Positions 58,420 to 64,000 of a stretch of 64,000 nt of DNA are shown here, piece after piece (within the stretch, counting starts at the first letter, position 1; every line of letters starts with the position of its first letter). Source of the DNA: Antennarius striatus (Eukaryota > Chordata > Actinopteri > Lophiiformes > Antennariidae); contig NC_090779.1 of assembly GCF_040054535.1 (NCBI RefSeq), positions 25,000,001 to 25,064,000 of the forward strand. Reading direction: 5' to 3'. The position numbers and the translations under genes were made by a program. The notes under the pieces were generated by a model. That model ran no database searches and was not told the origin of the DNA. It saw only the letters and a list, made by a program, of their open reading frames with translations.

Positions 58420-59885
58420 AGCATCCTGATTGTAAAGGTGTTCTCCTATTTTAACACCTGCCTAGAAAGCCTTTCATCAGGGGTTGAATTGTTGAATTAT
58501 TAACAAATATTTCTTAAATTTTTAAATGTTCATTTGTAACCTGTTGTGTCTCAGTTTGCTCTAAATTTATTATATATAAGCAGCAGAAAAGTAGTCTAAA
58601 TCAGTCCAACTGTACCCTCTGGCCTTTGTGTGATCTTCATTTCATGGCGTTCATTAATTTTTCAGAAAAAGTTTTTTGTGGACTAAAAAACATAAAAATC
58701 AAGATGTTCTTCATTATAATTCCAGGAGTCGGGTTTTGTTTTTTGTTTTTCTAATTTTTCAATTTAATTTGTGTCGTTGCCACGCCTCCTCTGCTCGTCA
58801 CCACGTCCATGTTGACGCGTCAGCGGGCCACACGGTAGACTCATGGATCAGTGAGGATGAAGGCGTTCATAATCTGTTCAGTCAGCTAGATCAGATGACG
58901 CTGAGAGGCCTTTAGGTACGGTCGGGCAATCTGATAGAAAGGAGCCTGGGTTGAACCTTGACCATGATTGTGAATGTTTAAATAACTAATGTGCCAATGT
59001 GTCTGATAATAAAGAGATACGAAGCTACAACCTGCAAGCATTCTTACTTTATTTCACTCCAGTCTTTCACAACGTTTTAATGAATTAATGACACAGAGCA
59101 GGATGGATTTAACAGTTTTAAAAATTTTAGTGTGAGTTTAATTCAGGATTTTTATCTTCTGTTACAACTCCTTTTGACTTCATTGATTTTCAGAGAATAA
59201 ATTACAAAATTTTGTTACAAATACTAATAACTGCAAATTCAGACATTCACAATCACAAACACACTTCAGACATACGTACAAACACCTCAGAATACATCTG
59301 TCACATGAACACAGCACAACATCATTAAATTAAATGATTTAAATATTCAAAATAAATGTAACTGAAAACTGAAGATGTTTTTTTCATTTATTTGGTCCAA
59401 AATATAGAATGTTTCTGGTTTCTTCACCTCAGTGTCCTTGAACACATTTCCAAGAACAGAACAAAGGTGAACATAATCAAATTACAAAACAAGCAGAAAT
59501 CAATCTGCTTAAACTAATATTTATTTATTACTCTCACAAAACAGAACCGGTTTATTCATTACCAAACCAGTACTTCATAAACTCTCAAACTTTTAAGTTT
59601 TTTTTTTTTTTTTAAATAATTCTCTTCCCTGAATGAAATAAATAAATAACCTTCAAGCTTTGTATTTGAGTGGACAATAAACTCCAGTGTGCACTAAATG
59701 AGATGCAGTCATCGGGTATACCAGCACTAAATCTGAAGAAATCAGACTGATTTGTGTTTGAAACATGTTCAGCACACTTTGTGTTGTGGTTTATTTTTTT
59801 AAGTCCTCGACTTAAAAACTTCCTGTGACCTTGATTCGTTTCTAACCTGCATTCAAACTGCATTCACTCAACAGAGATCCCGCCG
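58420..59885. other. Convergent 3' flanks of dioxygenase C and nucleobindin
   Basis: It contains the copy C 3' flank; the block 59390-59590 matches the 3' flank of copy B (54370-54590). A plus-strand AATAAA lies near 59008. A minus-strand AATAAA at about 59048-59053 may end the nucleobindin transcript. An exon-like open stretch of unknown origin lies at 58775-58915. Confidence 0.5.
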
Positions 59886-62800
59886 TTAGGACTGTCCTGG
59901 TACGGGTACGTCTTGCTGCTGGTGACCGGGGGTTAGCGGTTGACTGCTCCCTGGTACGACGGGTGCTGATTCACTTGTAACTACAGCAGCCGCCGGCTCT
60001 GCAACAGCCAACCGTGTTGACACAAGATAAAGAGTTGAATTTACGTGGCTGAGAAGGTGATGATGAAAGACTAGTTTGTTTGGTTCAAACTTTAAGAACG
60101 TTTGCAACTCGAATGCTTTCAAACCTATTTGGATGTTTCTGTTAGCAGCTCAGTTAAAATGTTAAAAATTAAGTTCCTAACTCTAACTCTAACCCCTAAT
60201 CCTAACACAAACCCTGATCTTAACCGTAACCCTAATCTATAGGCTAGTCAACCCTAATCCTAATACTAAACTAAATCTAACCCAAATCCTAACTCCCACC
60301 CTACATGTATCGGGTAGTCAAATCTAATGCTAACCCAAACCATAACCCTAACCCTTACCCCATAGGCTAGTCGACCCTAACCCTAACCTAACCCATGTTG
60401 AATATTGTAGGCTCTACACTGACATTTGTTTCCCATCCCAGAGAAATTAGCGACAAAAGTCCCTGACATCCATAAATTGAATAACTAAACTTTATACAGG
60501 AGCAGTTCCAGACATCACAAGCATCTCTTTACTCCATACATCTGTGATTTGTTCCAAATCTTTTTGGTTAAATGCAGTTAAAACAACCATAACCAAGACG
60601 TGATACTTACGTTTGACCTGAGCGTTTTCGCTTTGGCCTCTTAACTTTTCTACTTCTTCGGCCAGCTGGGTAGACAAAACGGTTTGCGTTAACTCAGCAG
60701 TAACACTTCCACTTGAGCGAAGTAGGAAAAAAAAATCATTAATGAAACGATCTACTTCATAAAACAGTCGAACCGACACATCAAGACTTGTTTAACGTGT
60801 AAACTGATCATCACATCATCAGAAAGAGATCAGAACCACTTATAACTTATGACCTGAGGAGGGACTGGAGGGAACACGGTCCGTCTTCTATTTACCTGCT
60901 TCAGCCCCTTCTTCTGAGCGTTTAGCTCTTCTTCTTTCTTCTGCAGCTCCTCCTTCTGTTTCTGCAGCTCAGCTGTCTTCATGTCCAGCTTGTTCTCCTC
61001 CTTGGCCAGATGCCATTCATACATACTGAGCTCCTCCTCAGTGTAAATGGGGTTTTCATCTACAGTCTGTGGAGGGAGTTCAGAGGGCCGGGACGATAGG
61101 ATGTCATGAACGTAACAAGACTTCTAGAAAAGACGCCTGGCGGATGCAGCTCGTACCTCCCATTCTTCTTTTTCCTTGAACTCCTGCTTATCCGTGGCCT
61201 CCATGAACTCGTTCAGCGACACCAGTCTGTCTTTATCGGTGTCCACCTTTACAGAAACACAGGAAGCCGCTTTCACCCACGCCAGAACCAATGAAATACA
61301 AGCAATCATCCGATTGGTGGAGTGAGGTCACTCACCTCACTCATGACATGTTCTCTCATTCTAAGTCTCTCTTCCTCCATCTCCACCATGTCATCTTCCT
61401 CGTTCTCAGGGTTATACACCTTCTGCAACTTTGGGGCACAAAAGGATGCAACATTATTCTGGAAAGGTTTTTCACATACAGTCGGATCTGGAGATACAAG
61501 TTGAATCCGTTCCATAACTGAGCTCTTAACTCAAATTTTCCTCATTTAAAATAACTAAAAATCACTGGAATCTGTTCTAGTCTTGTAAAAAAAAACCCAA
61601 AACCCCTAAATTATGAAAAAAACACATTTTTTATCAACCAATAGACATGCAGACTTTACCTGTGTATAATTAATTACATAAAAGTTACGTAAACAATTAC
61701 AAAGAATGAAAAGATACACAAAAGTCCCGATAACAAACGAGCTACGTCTTTACTCCACAACGAGAACAAGATCCGGTCTCACTGATGTTGTATCCATCCG
61801 CCAACACGTGGTAATAAAAATACAGACAGAGCGACGACTCGTATCTCATAAAACTCGTACGTGGAGCAGCTCGTATCTCGAGGTTCTCATATCTATTAAA
61901 TGAAATAAAAACACGCAGGATGCTGAAAGAGTTAAAAACAAATACCTCGTTGGAAAAGATGGCTTCAAGCTCGGACTCGTCCAGGTAGCCGTCTCCGTTG
62001 CTGTCTGCGACACGAACCAGGACAGGAGTGAACGATCAGAATCGATCGCGTTGATACGAGCTGACAGGAAATGATTGGTTCTGGTTGGTCGGGGAAACAA
62101 ATGTGTGTTACCGTGCAGTTTGAAGAAAGTCTTGGGATTAAAGTCTGATGGATCCAAACCATCCGTCTCCTTCCACACCTCCTTCAGCTGGTCTTCACTT
62201 CCCTGCACACACACACACACACACACACACATCCCATAATAACCCATCTCTGCTGATCTCTTCTTTACTAAATGTAATCTACGTTTACTGGTGGCGTCTC
62301 ACAGGGTGGTTGACTTTGGGATGATCGGCGTGTTTCTTTTTCATCTCCTGGTAGTGCTGCTCTTCTTTCCTTCTTTCCTCCTCAGTCATGTTCTTCAGAC
62401 GTTCCCTCCTCTCGTGCTCCTTCATCATCTCGTACTGCTTGAACTCATCATGGCGTTCCTTGTCATAGTTCTCCAGGTCATTAGTGGTCTGCAAACGGAG
62501 AGAATAAGGTTGAGAAAGATCGTGACTAACATGTGAGACGTTGTCGTGTCATTTCTCCAACTATCTTTGCTGCTTTGTTTAAAATCCCCCCAGGCGATGA
62601 AAGTTGACATGCATAATTAATTTTCCTCGGCTGTCTTTCTCGTCACAGAAGACGGATCTGCTGACGCGTCGTTGATGGAGTTACCCCCAACCAAATCAAC
62701 AACCTCATCAATCTTCTCACATGACTTCATGTGACTGAGGTGCGATGACGTCCAGGAAACCCTCTTAAAATTTCAAATGTTGAGCGCTACAGTAGGAAAG

Positions 62801-62937
62801 ATTGTGTCAGATGTGTTTCGTCAGTGCGTTCACCGATTTGATGAGTCGGTCCAGATCCTCGATCTCGAAGGTTTCTGTGTTCTTGTGGTTGAGGTGTTCA
62901 AACTGTTTCAGCAGCGCGTGGTGGTCGATGGTCCGGC
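59886..62937 (-). CDS. nucb2: Nucleobindin (Nucb2-like), 3' part, 9 exons, 5' end outside window
   Basis: Nucleobindins are Ca2+- and DNA-binding proteins of the Golgi and secretory route; NUCB2 is also the nesfatin-1 precursor. Exons: 62834-62937, 62303-62488, 62112-62202, 61946-62004, 61336-61422, 61157-61246, 60896-61066, 60611-60665, 59886-59998. In order these give [11 protein letters not shown], a basic coiled region ([13 protein letters not shown]), HPKVNHP, EF-hand 1 ([12 protein letters not shown]), an acidic linker ([19 protein letters not shown]), EF-hand 2 ([12 protein letters not shown]), a leucine-zipper-like coiled coil ([19 protein letters not shown]), and a short Pro/Gln tail ending QDVPVPGQS. 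Both loops have calcium ligands. The core is closer to NUCB2, while the last residues recall NUCB1, so the paralogue is not certain. The signal peptide and nesfatin region lie beyond 64000. Confidence 0.9.
60170..60398. repeat. Degenerate telomere-like CCCTAA repeat
   Basis: Many imperfect CCCTAA/CCTAA units in a nucleobindin intron, split by two copies of a TAGGCTAGTC block. Confidence 0.75.
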
Positions 62938-64000
62938 CTGCAGGGAAGGGAAGTAATCAGTAACTGATAACAGGTGACCTCGTTCTGTCCTTCATGTTAT
63001 CTGCCCCTCCTTTCTTTTTATACAGGAAGTCCTCAAGATATGAACATTCGACTTACGAACATTCATAGATACGAACGTTCGTAGATACGAACGACTGCCT
63101 TTAGTTTCCCTTCCTGCCACAATCCACCACCCAGTAGCGTAACATGAACACCCCATACATTTAGACTTCATGTCATGTCAACATGACTCAGCAGATCTCA
63201 GACTCGGTTTGCTGTGATGTCACTTCCTGTGGTCTCTTTCCTGTTTGTGCCATCTGCAGCGTTTCCTCCTTCTTTTCTCCACATCTCTGTGAACTTATGA
63301 GCGAGAAATGAACCCACAATGCATTTCTGTTCGTGGAGACGTTCACCAACATGTAGACTGGAGATAATTCAGGTCAGGTTGAAAGTTAGAGCAGCAAAGT
63401 AGACGATAGACTACCTGCAAGAAAACTCTGTCCCCACCTGCTGTTAGTTCACATTTATTCATTATGAATAATAAACTAAATGATGGAGGAACCAAAGTTG
63501 TCCTCCTGTAGGAACTAAAAAAATGTAGGAAACAATTTTACTGTTTTACTAGAAGATGTTAACTATTGGTGGATTAACTGAATAACTTAATGAAATGAAA
63601 CACAGGTACATTACGGTACTACAGGATTTTATTATTCTGTGTTGTTTTAATGTCCTATAATTGTTTCTGGACAGTCTTTGGGGATAGAACTTTAGTATTT
63701 AGGGTAGTAATAACATTTAAATGACCTCAAAAGGAGATTATTGATTGAAATAGAATAAATAACGCCTTACAAACAATTCCACTTATGAACAGCCTCTCAG
63801 AACCAGTCGTGTTCATAGGTTGAAGACTACCTGCATGTCTGTCTTGGTGTGTCTTCCAGCAAACTAACTTGAATCTAATCCTATGAAAGGTCACATCTAG
63901 TCTGGTTCCACATCATGTTCCTGCATCAAACATTATTTGGTAAAACTGTATCCAAATATCCGACATATGTAACTTAAAGAAGGGCCGCGTTGCTACGGAC
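62938..64000. other. Nucleobindin intron reaching the right edge
   Basis: No exon was found. Most of it is a TIR family 1 element (63023-63833). Confidence 0.6.
63023..63833. mobile_element. Non-autonomous TIR DNA element, family 1, copy c
   Basis: It begins CAGGAAGTCCTCAAGATATG and ends TTGAAGACTACCTG. At about 811 bp it is the longest of the three copies. It has no coding capacity. Confidence 0.8.

Noticed and set aside
60170-60398. A real chromosome end
   Set aside because: The units are degenerate and nucleobindin exons continue on both sides.

Overview
The window looks like a compact-genome percomorph-type teleost fish. The evidence is vertebrate genes with short introns (api5 spans 3.8 kb, samm50 4.6 kb), dense (CA)n and poly-G/C tracts, and fish repeats: two Rex3 LINE copies, one with a (GATG)n tail, a fish Tc1 element, a tRNA-headed SINE and small TIR elements. 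I saw no prokaryotic or viral genes. Exon borders below were read by eye from GT/AG sites and reading phase, and every complete gene model closes in frame.

Layout: 1-16.9 kb has no gene I can support. Its first 8-13 kb is GC-rich, CpG-containing and packed with microsatellites, probably 5' or regulatory sequence of a gene outside the window. Then come api5 (minus, 16.95-20.72 kb), samm50 (minus, 21.68-26.25 kb), efcab10 (minus, 27.04-27.89 kb), uqcc6 (minus, 28.47-28.89 kb, with a Tc1 relic upstream), two tandem thymine DNA glycosylase genes (plus, 31.49-34.70 and 36.85-39.76 kb), a pnpla3-like lipase (minus, 41.33-44.39 kb), three tandem isopenicillin-N-synthase-like 2-oxoglutarate/Fe(II) dioxygenase genes (plus, 45.99-47.67, 50.92-54.22 and 55.55-58.42 kb), and the 3' part of a nucleobindin gene (minus, 59.89 kb to beyond the right edge).

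The housekeeping genes do not form one pathway. Api5 is a nuclear survival factor. Samm50 (outer-membrane barrel assembly) and Uqcc6 (complex III assembly) are mitochondrial. Tdg does base-excision repair and 5-methylcytosine removal. Pnpla3 acts on lipid droplets, Efcab10 is probably ciliary, and nucleobindin is a Ca2+-binding secretory protein. From general knowledge of human maps, samm50 and pnpla3 are neighbours, as are uqcc6 and tdg; here the uqcc6-tdg block lies between samm50 and pnpla3.

The most interesting part is 45.9-58.4 kb. Three intact dioxygenase genes share a seven-exon plan, a full H-x-D...H and R-x-S active site, and a promoter with CCAAT and TATA boxes exactly 48 bp apart. 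A broken fourth exon 7 and duplicated flanks record earlier duplications. I do not know a substrate for this family in fish. The tdg pair is second: the copies share the catalytic core but differ at both ends, one using a GC-AG intron and the other carrying a long Lys/Pro repeat.
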